From Cladosporium sp. IMV 00045 (Eukaryota; Ascomycota; Dothideomycetes; Cladosporiales; Cladosporiaceae): a DNA stretch of 63,302 bases. Positions within the stretch are counted from its first letter, which is position 1, and each line of letters begins with the position of its first letter. The notes under the pieces were generated by a model. The model searched no databases and had not been told where the DNA came from. It was given only the letters and a program-made list of their open reading frames with translations. Below are positions 10,724 through 22,230 of the stretch, piece after piece. The translations under genes and the position numbers were made by a program. The DNA lies in assembly GCA_001931905.2 (NCBI GenBank), contig MSJI02000516.1, positions 1-63,302 on the forward strand. Direction: 5' to 3'.

Positions 10724-11321
10724 TTATGACGGACAGCCCTGGTAATCGCTCGCATTGCCTTCAGGATGCTCAGCCGCAGCGCAGTACGTGTAAACGTTGT
10801 TCTCATCAATACGGTAGACCATTCTGGCACAATGTTCGAGTCAGTCAAGCGAGGTTGACCCAGCTTCAACTGCGAGGTAACTTACCGGAATGGCGTCCTC
10901 TTGTTGGCGCGGCTGTCCAACCATGACACGACTTCATCCCCGTCGAGAGCAAAAGGAACAGACCACAAAGTCGTTCCGCCTTCAAAACTGCATCCGTTTT
11001 GCAGCGGAGGCAGACTGGCTTGGTTTCTAGAGCCGAGCTTCTCGGGGTATTTCCCCTTCGCGCCCTTCCTTTCACCGCCCACTTCACCGATGACTCGGGC
11101 GAGCTCGTCTTTGTCGAAACGTTTCGATGCTGCTTCGTGGGTCAATCCTCTCTTGAAGACTTGTAGTTGGAGAGTGTGAGGCGGATCCTACCTCGACTGC
11201 ATTGAACCCCCTCCTCTGGTAGACCGGCGATGCGGTATTTAACGTCTTTATGCCAGACATCAGTGTCATAGGCTGCAGCAAAAGCCAAAAAAGCGAAAAA
11301 GGCGGTCAAAGTAATATGCAT
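10724..11321 (-). CDS. Small secreted RNase-fold (N1/T1-like) protein, catalytically degenerate
   Basis: Exons on the minus strand are 11321-11192, 11159-10886 and 10823-10724, giving 167 aa. Residues 1-17 form a clean signal peptide ending AFAAA. The mature part follows the fungal guanyl-RNase layout: first Cys (C41), a helix (HEAASKRFDKDELARV), KYPEKLG where T1 has YPHxYxN, C100, SVPFALDGDEV where T1 has the EFPI strand, RMVYRI (R136 region) where T1 has DRVV, C148, and EHPEGNASDYQGC where T1 has THTGASGNxFxxC. The His of the last motif is kept, but the YPH His and the strand Glu are replaced, so activity is doubtful. Such degenerate RNase-fold proteins are a known class of fungal effectors. 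Intron 2 (62 nt) is solid. Intron 1 as written is only 32 nt, so exon 1 may end elsewhere. Confidence 0.62.
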
Positions 11322-12062
11322 AACTTAATGAAAGATAATCTTTACAAATTAGATAGCCAAACTGCACAAGGCTTGACAAGGCCAGAGGTCGACAGATAAT
11401 TATAATCTTTCTCAAAACGTAGCATCCTCGAAGGAACAGGAGGCTGGATCAGACCCGCCATCCTTCTACGTTTCGCTATAAGGCCACCAAGGGTGGTTCA
11501 GTCAGCTTAGGAGTCTTTGAATGCGATGGGTTTGCCAATGAGGGTCCGTTGTCGGGATTCTCACGAGTTGAGGCGGGAATGCAGGATCCCATTGCAACAG
11601 GACCAAGCAAAAGCTGTAGCTACGCATAGCCGTGGTATCCGTTCATCGGCGCGCTCAATATCCGCAAGTTTGCACGGCCCTTCAGGATTCGAGGTCGGGT
11701 TCAAGGGTTGGCTCTAGTCCTCGCAACACGTACAACAGCCTCCACCAAAGGAGCATAAGGCTATTTCAACAAGAACTGAAACAGCGCAGGAAAAGCCCAA
11801 AGGCCAAATTCGGGCGACATCATTGCGTGTCGAAGGATTCTCATCGGTCGATCGTTGGTAATTGCTCAAGCCCACGGTAAAACGGCCGAGGTACCGACGA
11901 TTTAGTCTGACTTTATGTAGACGTCGCAATTGCCAACTCTGCAGTTGACATACGCTGCAACAAGATCCATTGTTGCGGGGTGAGAAGGCGCCTTATTGAA
12001 CAGTCTCTGCACATTGAGTGCTACTTTCACTTTCCGTCCCAATCTTCAGACAAACAACGAAG
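11322..12062. other. Intergenic, no gene recognised
   Basis: Promoter side of both the RNase-like gene (minus) and the following plus-strand gene. Short frames only. The end, 11995-12062, looks like a 5' UTR (ACAAACAACGAAG directly before ATG). Confidence 0.45.
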
Positions 12063-13088
12063 ATGGCTGATACACAAGACATAAAACCATGGGTGGAACG
12101 ATATCATTCGAGCGACGATGATGCTCGCGAACAACTATTCGGGGACCTCTTTCAATCGCATTACGAACATAAACAAAATGGACATGAGGCTCTCGCTATC
12201 AAACTCAAAGCTCTCATAAGCTCTTTGAGATTGCGTCCTCCTGTGGACCCAGCCCGAGAGTCAGGAAGGGATGATTTGTCCAATACCTTTCAAGAAATGA
12301 TATCGGGCATGTACAAGTTCTGCCTATGCAAACCACTGGGGATCGACTTCGCCTGGAACGCCATGCTTGCTCTCATAGCACAACTTGAGCCTATGACGCT
12401 TTGCAACGAACGAGTGGACGCCAGGGCCGTTGCAGTCTCGGATCTGCAGTGGTGGATTGCTATCAATGCTTCTGGGGATTCTTGCGACCTGAGTGATGAC
12501 GGTCCGCTTGCCAGCCCGTCCGACATCACGACATTGTCAGTGAATCAACAACTCTGGAAGAACAATGCAGCAGAACAGCTTCAGATGCTCGCTTTGAATC
12601 GCAAAGCTCGCAGAGACCACATCGTCAACAAAATCATCCAGGGCCGCGCGCTGCGAGACGGATATTCCAACTCGACACCAAGACACTTCACAGGAGCATA
12701 CGAGCTTCGGTTCATCGAGATTGCACTTAAGCGCAAGCCAGACGAACCATTTTTGAATGGGCCTTACCAGAGCAGTGCAGATGTGGTGGCAGCAACATTC
12801 CTTCTGCGAGCGTGTGCAAAAAGCTTACTGGCCAGCTTGCCCCTTGAGGGATGCAATTTTGATGAGTCTATGCAGCTGGACCCACTCAAACCTGGTTCCG
12901 AGGGCAAAGAAGAGAGGCTCATGAGATGGAAGATGGCTCTTGAAGCGTACATCGTCGACTTCCAAGAGCGGTCGAACATGCACAGCTTCGCTCTTGCTAA
13001 CTACGCCGCACTTGCATTTGAGAATTTGCAGAATCCACGAGATGAGAACATTGATGAGCTTCTAGGGTGGGAAAAGGCTGTAATTTGA
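12063..13088 (+). CDS. Hypothetical fungal protein, single exon
   Basis: An uninterrupted frame of 341 aa from the ATG at 12063, preceded by an A-rich leader; an in-frame ATG at 12018 would add 15 residues. It is soluble and helical, with no signal peptide or membrane segment. Visible pieces are DFAWNAMLALIAQLEP, DLQWWIAINASG, a basic helix NRKARRDHIVNKII, and an acidic C-terminal helix ending GWEKAVI. I do not recognise the family; its composition and helical layout resemble fungal proteins of unknown function of 300-350 aa. Codon usage is ordinary. Intact between pseudogenes, so probably under selection. Confidence 0.7.
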   Translation: MADTQDIKPWVERYHSSDDDAREQLFGDLFQSHYEHKQNGHEALAIKLKALISSLRLRPPVDPARESGRDDLSNTFQEMISGMYKFCLCKPLGIDFAWNAMLALIAQLEPMTLCNERVDARAVAVSDLQWWIAINASGDSCDLSDDGPLASPSDITTLSVNQQLWKNNAAEQLQMLALNRKARRDHIVNKIIQGRALRDGYSNSTPRHFTGAYELRFIEIALKRKPDEPFLNGPYQSSADVVAATFLLRACAKSLLASLPLEGCNFDESMQLDPLKPGSEGKEERLMRWKMALEAYIVDFQERSNMHSFALANYAALAFENLQNPRDENIDELLGWEKAVI

Positions 13089-13164
13089 AGGCATAGCCAT
13101 CTTGAGTTGCAAATATCTAGCTAAGCCAATACTTATTCGAATGTTTCCAAAGTGCCATATCACG

Positions 13165-13990
13165 ACCTGCTTAAGACCACAGCTCTGTACTCGTGCGCAT
13201 ATACGTGGATAAACAAATCATTCAACAACACATCTGGCTTCTCTAGTGCAGCATAGTGACCGCCTCGGGCATGTTGTCTATATCAGATCGAATACTGTCG
13301 TCTCAACCCAACGCTGCGGTACAGGAGCAATCTCTTTGGAGAACCAGGAGAATCCTAGTGGTTTTTGGATATGCCACAGCGGATTCTCATGCGCGCCAAC
13401 TTTGCCCGGGGGTGAATAACTGGCGGTAAGGCCAAAGGCATGTGGATGCACAGTTGGTCAATCAGTAGAGCGCGACATCTTCAAGAATGACATGGATATC
13501 CAGGTCCTCGTCAGTCCACTCGAAGAATTTTTCGCCAACCCATGAGAACAGAGCAAGTGGTGAACAGCTCAGCGTCAGTCCAATATTGGATGGTCTAGTC
13601 GCATGCTCGAGTGCATACGCCGAGCCAACTGAGTGAAACCAACCCCTGACACACCTCCTCAGCGTAGCATGAGCTTTGTCTGGTGACTGCGAAATTGGGG
13701 TAGTCCAGTCACCAGTTAAAGTCTTCCAACCAAGCAGCGTGCTTGGCCTCGCGGAGCCACTGTGTTATGATGCCGTACTTGCGATCTTGTTGCAGACCCT
13801 CAAAGGTCGTTGGCCGCATTCGAGAGGCAGCAATGAGCGTACGTATTACATTGATCTCAGCCTAAGGGAACCTGACAAGAAATTCCTCGGGTGGACTGCG
13901 CGCGTTCGGTGGAACGGTACCGAACAGCGTATTGGAAGTCAAGACACGAGTCCTTCCGTCACGACCACTTGTATGATCTCTCAATGTTTA
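13165..13990 (-). pseudogene. Broken epoxide hydrolase (alpha/beta-hydrolase), C-terminal half
   Basis: On the minus strand, pieces of an epoxide hydrolase appear in order but in different frames: NTLFGTVPPNARSPPEEFLV (about 13935-13870), GSAYALEHATRPSNIGLTLS (about 13625-13570), ALFSWVGEKFFEWTDEDLDI, an in-frame TGA at 13464-13462 where a Trp is expected after VALY, then LWPYRQLFTPG, and finally ARGGHYAALEKPDVLLNDL (about 13270-13215), which carries the catalytic His motif GGHxAALE. The N-terminal half with the HGWPGS oxyanion and nucleophile is not readable. Intact members detoxify or hydrate epoxides. No RIP signature. Confidence 0.75.
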
Positions 13991-14204
13991 CGTGGCGACC
14001 TATTGGTGGGTTTGTTGTTACGATAGCAGCAGTGTTGCTCTGAGCACCCTGCGGTGTCTGCCTGACCCCAAAACGCATCGAATCGAGCTCACTACGAGAC
14101 CCGTGCAAGGCTGATTTCAGTTCCAGCACTCGAGGTGACATATTGGCAGCAACGAGCATACCGCCAGCTTTGAGCCACTCTCCTGGAACGATCTTATGAT
14201 AGAT

Positions 14205-15839
14205 TTACAGGCTGGCACTCGCAATCAAGCTTACGACAAGTATGCTGAGTATTATGGCTGCTGTCCAAGCCCAGGGAAGTTGGGGGCCGGAGCCAAACAT
14301 CTGCCAGCGAACCGATGATGATTCAAGCCACGTATTCTCGCTGTGAGCCGTGTGCCATCGCGCAGAAACCAGCAGCTGGTTCGTCAAAAGTGCCATGGCG
14401 GGCGCAAGTGCGTCAATTTCGGTTCTGTACTGAGCCCCTATGACTTCGGAGCGACGTTCTTGGACGTCTCTGGCTACATTCACAAGCCATTGCGCGCAAT
14501 TCATCCCTGGGATCATCGTTTCAAGTCGTGAAAGGGTGTTCCGCAGTTGCTGTGCTAGTGCAGTGGCCATGCTGGCATCATCATGCGTCGACGGCGGTAC
14601 CACTGGTTCAATTCTATAATCCTTGTTGTACATATTGACCGACGCACTTGCAGTTTCTGCGCCATCAATACACCACATGTTGATCGGAAAGAGCATCCGG
14701 TAGAACTGAACCTCACAATCTGCACCTTCAAGTCGACACCGCTTTCGGGGTATATTTTGACGCGAAACCGTGTCGCCGGTTCTGATAGAAAGACCGGATC
14801 TTGTACTGTGATCGACGAGTTTCTTGCATTTGGAGTGCTGAATGGTCCAGTTTGCTCGATTGGTTGACATGAAACGGACGCGCCCGGTAGATTGAGCTTT
14901 AAATCAGCGTGAATTCCAATCGCGCGGCGTGCGTCTCCGGTCCCGTTTTGTTGTAGCCATCTGAAGATATCCACGGCTTGGGATGAGTTGACAGCCACAC
15001 CCCGAGTTGACGACCCATTTGAACAGGTATCAAGTGCTGGAAATAGACGTTCTTCTCCGTCGACACCAAAGGACTGCCAGCCTGCAGATCTAGATGCCAA
15101 TCGCCAAGCGTAATTGCGGAAAACTGTGTTACGTTGAGCTCGCGATATAACTCTCAGCTACCAGCCAAGATTTGTCACCGCCACCAACGGTTCCCCAAGC
15201 ATCATCCCAGAAGTGCCCCCATTCCACACTCTGCAAGTGGACGAGAGGATGAGAAACGCTGATGTTTGGAAGCTCTGGAGACCATCGCTCTTTTGGGACA
15301 CCAATAGTGTTTATAGCAAGACCCTGTAAGAGTACACAAACCGATGTAGAAAGAGTGACCAACAATCGAAGCCAGCCCGCATCTCTCATGCCTCGATTAG
15401 ACCATCGCTCTTGGAATTCAGATAGCGCCGCCCAGGGTTTTGTCAGCTCCTCCGCCAGCTCGAAGTCGGCGAGTCGAATGCCAAAATGGGGGGCCTTGGT
15501 CATCCATAGAGTGAGCACGACACCCGCTGTGACCTGCAGTATCTTGACTAACGTTACGAAGAGGTCCATAATCTTGTTGATCAGCCCTAGAAATGCTAGC
15601 TGGAGGTCGGGATCGACCGTGCTTCCCAGTACAGCTTGCGACTTTATAGTAAAAACTTGTGAAGCTCCTCCGAAAGCGATGGCGGTGACAAGCACACCAA
15701 TAGTCACAAGTTTGCTGCAAGATTGGATGGACCAGGTCCACTTATGCCCTTGAAGATTAATTGTGGCCAAGTTACTAGGCTCATGGCGCAATCTAGTCAG
15801 AAAGTGAAGGCGAGGTCTCAACTGCGTGAATCGGCCCAT
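14205..15839 (-). pseudogene. Fungal multi-pass membrane protein with frame disruptions
   Basis: The N-terminal part, 15839-15129, has about three membrane helices and pieces I associate with a fungus-specific membrane family (LGSTVDPDLQLAFLG, DFELAEELTKPWAAL, LLQGLAINTIGVPKERW). Its frame meets TAA at 15131-15129, directly after DKSWLVAESYIASST. The protein resumes one frame over (GWQSFGVDGEERLF, SQAVDIFRWLQQNGTGDARR), then shifts again at about 14712-14731 to CEVQFYRMLFPINMWCIDG and ends with VRWQMFGSGPQLPWAWT and a last helix. A 55-nt intron (donor GTGACA) could bridge the first break but would remove the conserved-looking DKSW segment; no intron fits the second break. I read it as a young pseudogene; sequencing error is the alternative. 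Confidence 0.6.
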
Positions 15840-17586
15840 GTTCGTGAGGTGATATCAGGCTGCATGCACTTGCTTGAGCTGATGTTGAATGAGTATGGAG
15901 GTTTTCAAATGGAAGCAAAAACTTCGAGACTTTGTGACTTTAGCATCGTGGCATCACCTTTGATGTGCGACGGGCCTTGTTTACTTTGGGGTCCATGATG
16001 ATGGAAAGGCTGCAATACTGCAAGCCACATTTCGCGTCACGAGAAGTTTTAGTCGTCTTGGTAGCCCAGCGTCACTTCGGCACCAAGACCGTAGTGATTC
16101 GTGGTAAGCGCCACTTCGGCAGCAAACCCAGCGTGGATGCTCGGTGCTGATAAGACAAAGCTAGACGACATTGGCCTGCTTCCAAAATTGGTACAGCCAT
16201 CTCGCTAACGCGGGACTGAGTTGGTGTAAGCCCATGTTCCAATGTTTCGTGGTGAGTCCGGTCTTGATGATTCATACTTGGTTCGTGGAAGCCGGCCACG
16301 AGGAGATCACTTGGGCTCAAATATGAGCGGAGTGTTATGTTATTAGGTATACGAGATGTCTCTTCATCGGTGGTGAAGATGCCACGAGGCCATTACGCAA
16401 GACCGCTCGGCTACAGTTTGTATCGCTCAGCCGCACATGGTTGCGTCAGAGAAGTTCGGCGTGCATGCATATCGGAAGGTAGAGATGTTGTTGGCTTCCT
16501 CATCCTTTGGGGTCGGCTGACATGGTTGTCATGTCCGCATAATTGCACATGCATTTTTGGGTCTCTCGCATAGTTAAATTAAGCGACGAGCTGGGTTGAC
16601 CGAGATCGCGTTCTGTCCAAATTTATCGTCTTTCCGATGAGATTCACAGCGATCACAAGGGAGTTGAGCATCTCGTTCCAGGTCAAAGGGGGTAGAAAGG
16701 GAGTATTTGTAAGTGTCTGACCGAAATAATCTGCAGCAAGGGCTGGTGATGTTCGTGGTGATTCCGTTCTGCGTACTCGGAGTTACCATGGCCAACGGGA
16801 TTCTGAGCATGGTGCCATCCATCTAGGTTGAGCCAATCACGCCGCTTGGGCTGTCGCTGCCCCCACGTTGCTGATCTTCGCATATTGAACACGGGCACGA
16901 CAGGGTCACCGTTCCGCACGGGAGGAGTGGAGTCATTCGCTCTTTTGCATCAGGTCGATGATAAGGTACAATGCCGAGGTAGGCTTGCTAGGAGGTACAG
17001 TCCTGTCTGACTAGAAACGCCTACTGTTTAATGCACGGATCCCCGTGAACATATGGCTCAGCCGCATGTCAGGTACTTTCAATTCTCCTTGTTTGTGTGC
17101 TCGTCTTAGCGGTGGTACTTTGGGCACATTGCACCTCTCAATTGGCTAGTGCACGATGCCTGTTAATTTTCGTACCCAACGCAATGCTACTACGGACTGC
17201 TGTCGTCACTGACGATGATAAGTGAGCAGTACACGTTAAGTTACACGTCGGCGCCTGAACGTGGTGGATTTTCTGCATCGACATTGCTCTTCAGCCAGAT
17301 CTTTGTCAAGCCAACCTTCTTTTTACCGACGACCTTGCTAAGCCAGAATGCTTTCATCACAGGGCAGCTGATCCCTGGAAAGCCCTTCGGCAGTTGCACA
17401 CGTCTCGGCTGTCGTTTGCCGTCACAGCCGTCACATCAGATTCGATGATTTGCATACTTTACCCCAGAGAGAATTTAAACGAGACAGTAATGACAGTTCG
17501 ATTGCATCAGAGGCCGCAGCTCACATAAACAACCACTTTCACTTCATTATTTTGTTGCTCACTACCGGACGCTTTGTTGTATCGAT
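15840..17586. other. Intergenic, no gene recognised
   Basis: About 1.7 kb without a supportable gene on either strand. A small direct repeat around CACTTCGGCA(C/G)CAA occurs at about 16071 and 16108. The last 100 bp serve as 5' region of the monooxygenase gene. Confidence 0.5.
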
Positions 17587-19514
17587 ATGGGGCTAGACTG
17601 GATTCTTCCCAGACTGCCGGTCACCCTCCCCACCAGACCTGTACCCCATGTGAAGGATCTGGCCGTCTTGAAAGAGCGTTTTACAAAAGCATTTCTGAGC
17701 TTGAACCAACATGATTTTGCACCTAATGCAGTATGGAGGGATTTTTTCGCTTTGGTAGGTCATGTTACCAGAAATAATGGCTGAATTTTCGCTAACACTT
17801 CGATCAGACGGGGACAAGTAGAACATTCTACGGACCAGCGTCTATAATTGCTGCATGGGAAGAAACATCCGCTCTCCAATCGCCTTTTGATTTCGCATTC
17901 TCCGACGACCCTGTATCCGGCGGACAAAACAAGGAGGCATGGGTGGAATTACCCTTCACATTCCAGATACTTGGTCCGCCAGCTATCACTGGCAGCGGAT
18001 CCATCTCCATTGTCTGTAGCCATGAGGGTGAATGGCAGATCTGGATGTTGAAAACCATGGCGGAACAGCTTGCTGGCCAACGGAATGTTGACGAGAAGCC
18101 ATCTTTGCAAGATGTTCCTCCACCAAAAAAGGGTCAGACGGAATACGACTGCGTCATTCTCGGTGGCGGTCAGGCCGGTCTAGGTGTCGCAGGCAGGCTC
18201 CATACCCTCGGGGTTTCCTACGTTGTGCTTGACAAGAATGCGAGAGTTGGTGACAGCTGGAGAAATCGGTATCGGTCGGCCAAACTGCACACTATCCGCG
18301 AACACGCCCATCTACCTTTCGAGAGGACTTTCGATGCTGCGAACTACCCCAATGAATTCCTGACGAAAGATCAGTTAGCGGAAGGATACGAGGCTTGGGT
18401 TTCACGCTACAATATCAATGTTTGGTCAGGCGCTGAAATTGTTTCAGCCTGCTGGAACAAGGAAACCAATATTTGGCAAGTGACACTTCAACGAGGAGCT
18501 TCTTCAGCCTCTGAGACGATAATGACCCGCTACTTCATCTACGCAGCCGGCGTTGGATGTAGCATTCCAAAGATGCCTTCCTTCGACAATCGCGATAGTT
18601 TTGAGGGAGTGGTGATGCACTCCAATGACTACCGAGATGCATCGGCATGGTCAGGAAAGCGAGCAGTCGTAATAGGCTCTGCCAACACTGCTCATGATGT
18701 TGCAGAAGATATGCTGGCTGCGAATGTGGCCTCTGTTTGTATGGTCCAGAGGTCACCAACACTCATTGTCAACACGAAACATTATTCGGCTATCACCAGG
18801 AAAGTTTACAACGAGAATTTTGACACCGCAGTTGCTGATCAGAAGATCTCAACCGGTCCTTCGGCAGTATCACGACTGGTCATGATCAGAGCGTTAGAAG
18901 GCATGCAAAAGGATGATCCGGATGATTTCGACGACTATGAGAGGGCTGGGTTTAGTGTCGATCGCGACAGCGACCTGCTGCATGCTCTACTCGTCAGGCG
19001 AGGTGGCCATTACATGGACGTTGGAGGTATGAAGAACATCGCAACTGGCAAGGTAAACTTCTTCCAGACGGTCACTGCAAGTTTGAATTCACGACTGATG
19101 GCGGAACAGGTTCAAGTTAAATCACACCCTATACCTCCAAAGTTTTGTGACAGGGGTCTGATCTTTCAAGACGGCGAGGTCTTGAATGCGGATGTTGTCG
19201 TAATGGCTACTGGCTTCGAAAACGAGATGAATCCAGAGTTCTCCCGTCTTTTTGGACCAGGCATGGCTGCACAACTTGAGCATACGGAGGGAATTGACGA
19301 GGAGGGCGAGATCAAAGGGCTTTATAAACCAACTAGTCGTAAGTCCAAAGCTTGTCCCCATTCCTTTCATTCATTCTAACAGTAACAAGATGCAGCGTTC
19401 TGGGTTACCGGCGGAGCCTTGGGTCAGGGAAGATTCTTTTCTCGATTCATAGCTCTGCAAGTCAAGGCAAAGCTTCTGGGAACGCCTTTTCGGGTATATA
19501 ATCGTACTCCTTAG
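17587..19514 (+). CDS. NTF2-like/flavin-containing monooxygenase
   Basis: FAD/NADPH-dependent monooxygenase, 607 aa, exons 17587-17754, 17808-19338 and 19390-19514 (introns 53 and 51 nt, branch CTAAC in the first). Residues ~1-140 resemble an NTF2-like domain. The catalytic part has the FAD-binding GGGQAGLGVAG (near 175), the second nucleotide-binding GSANTAHDVAED, and the ATGFE motif typical of FMO-type enzymes; the C-terminal exon gives WVTGGALGQGRFFSRF. Fungal relatives with this two-domain layout are often annotated as FMOs in secondary metabolism or detoxification; the substrate here is unknown. Its 3' end faces that of the GMC oxidoreductase 117 bp away. Confidence 0.88.
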
Positions 19515-19631
19515 ACTGCGTTTATGAAATAGACCACAAGCCTCTACAAATGTAACTCTGTACCAAATATCCTTTCGGCCTACACACTAGTTCTACATAG
19601 GAGCGCTCAAAGGTTCCATTGGGACGAGTCA

Positions 19632-21532
19632 TCAGCTCTGGCCTCGGATGTGTTCTGCAATCTTTTCTGCAAGCATGTACACTGTGGCTTGCGGGTGACC
19701 CGGGGGCAGGAATGGGAATGCAGATGCGTCTACCACCCTGAGACCATGGACGCCATAGACTCGAGCTTGAGGATCCACAACAGCCAGAGCATCTTCTGAC
19801 CTGCCCATCTTGCAGGTCGAAGCAGCATGGTAGAGTGTGAAAGCCGATTGACGCATGAAGTCAATGATCTGGTCATCAGTAGTGACGTTCGGTCCAGGTA
19901 GATACTCCTCTCCAATAGTGACATTGATGTTACTCCACAGCTCCCGAACCCGCCTGAAGCCGGACACTGCAATATCAACATCTTCAGGCGCGGTGAGCCA
20001 ATTGGGGTTGATGATTGGCTGGACTGAAGCGTCGTTTGACGAGATGGTGACATTCCCTCTTGAGAAGGGAGACACCACGACGACTGATATCGTGGCATAG
20101 TTGTAGCCGTCTTCCGGGTCGGCACTACGATAGTTGCGGTTATATCCGGATGCGCCATTTTGTGTCAGATACTCGACTTGCGGCCAATCTTGGGGGTATG
20201 CCTGGAGAGATTCGAGCGTCGCATTTGTTAGGAGGTGCGGCTGGCTTTCAGAAATCCTCTCAAACGCCAAAATGCCTGGCGGACCTGCGAGAGGTCCCGT
20301 CCCATTCGCCAAGTAGGCCATGGCGGCTGCTGCTGCATATTCTGGATCGTTCAACGACATCGAGGACGTGGGTACCGAGACGCGATTCTGTACACCAAAG
20401 AAAGGTTGATCTTGCAGGTTCTGACCCACGCCGGGCAAGTGTGCGATGACTGGAATGCCGTGCTGTTGAAGAGTCTCGCGTGGTCCGATGCCAGAGACCA
20501 TCAGCAATTGAGGGGACTGAAATGTCCCGGCAGAAAGAATAACTTCCTTGTTGGCACGTAGAGTGAAATTCTTGCCACCAGTCTGGACGAGGACACCTTC
20601 AGCCGTTCTGTTACTTGTGAACAAGATCTGCCGCGCCAGAGTCCGTGTGTACACTTTGAGGGAACTTGTCTGCATGGCGTAGTCGAGAAAGCTAGTCTGG
20701 GACGATGAGCGATGCTGCGTCGTAGGATCGACGGTAGCAGGGTTGTAGAAGAAGCCATCGAGCATGCCGCTTTCAAAGCCCAATGGGTTCTTCGACATAC
20801 CCACGGCCTGGAACGCCTTTGCTGACCATGTTGACAAAGCATCTGCCCAATGCGGCCAAGAAAGGTGCAGAGGCCGATGATATTCATCAGCCTCATCGGT
20901 ATACTCGGAATGGTAGTCCACACTTGCATTGGGCCTTCTGACGAGGGCATTCGGAAGTGTCAAGTTGACGGAGCGTTGAAAGTATTCCTGGAGGTTTTCA
21001 TGAGAGTAGCTGTCATCTCCGACCTCATCGGCCCATCGCTCATAAGCTCCATTCGTAGCTTGGTGATAGGCCATGTAGTTTCTTGCGGAAGATCCTCCCA
21101 ATGTCTTGCCACGAGCGTAGCTTGTTATTCGGCCATCAAGACCAGCTTGCGGCACCGTCTCAAAGCCCCAATCGATCAGTGGTTGCGAATCGTCTGGGTC
21201 CGCTCCAACAAATTGAGTCGTGCACAGCCCTGGGATAACACTGAAAGGATGTCAACAGATCGTGTCGCAAAGAAAAGGCTGGTTATGAGCGATATGCCTG
21301 ACCTTCCATTACCGTTCTCTACCTGATAGAAGCCACCGGCTTCTAAGACTGCTACAGAGACATCCTTGTCCTCAGCAAGACGTGCAGCAGTAGTGAGTCC
21401 CGCAGTGCCACCACCGACGACCACATAATCGTAAGTGGCATTAATGCCAGGTACGCCGAAGGAATTACTGAAGAGGTCAAATCCAGACGCCAGCCTGAGG
21501 GCGTAGAATGGTAGGAGGTGTTGGATGAGCAT
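19632..21532 (-). CDS. GMC oxidoreductase (FAD-dependent alcohol oxidase/dehydrogenase type)
   Basis: 612 aa; exons 21532-21303 and 21240-19632, with a 62-nt intron. Residues 1-17 are hydrophobic and may be a signal peptide. FAD-binding motif VVVGGGTAGL (37-46), followed by the GMC signatures LGGSSARNYM and SAGTFQSPQLLMVSGIG. The C-terminus has TLYHAASTCKMG and FPFLPPGHPQATVY, the His/His arrangement seen in aryl-alcohol-oxidase-type members. Such enzymes oxidise alcohols or glucose outside the cell or in metabolite pathways. The intron placement is supported by the joined ENGNGSVIPGLC. It may work with the neighbouring monooxygenase; that is inference from position. Confidence 0.88.
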
Positions 21533-22230
21533 CCTGTGATGGATTGAACGGGGCAAGGGATGGCAAGTCAACTCTTGTATCGAAGATTTGGAAATTAATG
21601 ATGCAGCTTTGCAAACGCGTCTATTGCAAATTCGCAAATCATCGCGTCAGAGCGGATTCATCTCCAGATCTTCGCGAGGCCATCATAGCGATCAAGCCTG
21701 AAGCGATCAAAGGCGATCTGCACTGGGATGCGGGAGATCGGATTCTCAAGCCGTCCCTGACGTCGACAATCGAGAATTGAGAATATCGAGATTTGGCGGA
21801 CCTAAATCCGTCGGTCCGGCAGATTCGGCACATCAACCAATTTAGGGAGCTTGACCTGGTTCTCGGTGTTTTATTTTATCCACGGCCTTCAGAGTGCTGC
21901 ACTTCGATAGGTGTTTCCTTCGCACCAAGTATGTAAGGAAGTACGGGTCCCTGCATTGCACTACGTCTTCACGGATGCTGCCGCCGCATACACCAGGTCT
22001 TACTCGGTACACCACAAGGCCTGAGCCTCAGGCTTAGGAAGACTTCATACTCCGGCAGTTCTATGAGCTTACGGACGTCTATGCTTTGACTTCGGGGAGG
22101 TGAGATGGCACCTTTTGTCGGCGAAAACTCTATTTCGCATGGGTCTCATGTCGAATGGCTAGCTAGAGTTGCGGTAAGGACCATCATACGCCGTGGAAAG
22201 ATGCTGAACTTTGGGCTAAACCACCTGATA
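21533..22230. other. Intergenic, no gene recognised
   Basis: Upstream of the GMC gene and downstream of the second receptor gene. No coding signal. Confidence 0.5.

Noticed and set aside
15129..15185. A 55-nt intron that would repair the first break in the membrane gene
   Set aside because: It removes a segment that looks conserved (DKSWLVAESYIASST) and leaves the second break at about 14720 unexplained.
16071..16140. Short direct repeat around CACTTCGGCA(C/G)CAA
   Set aside because: Only two imperfect copies with no gene or element around them; likely chance or minor slippage.
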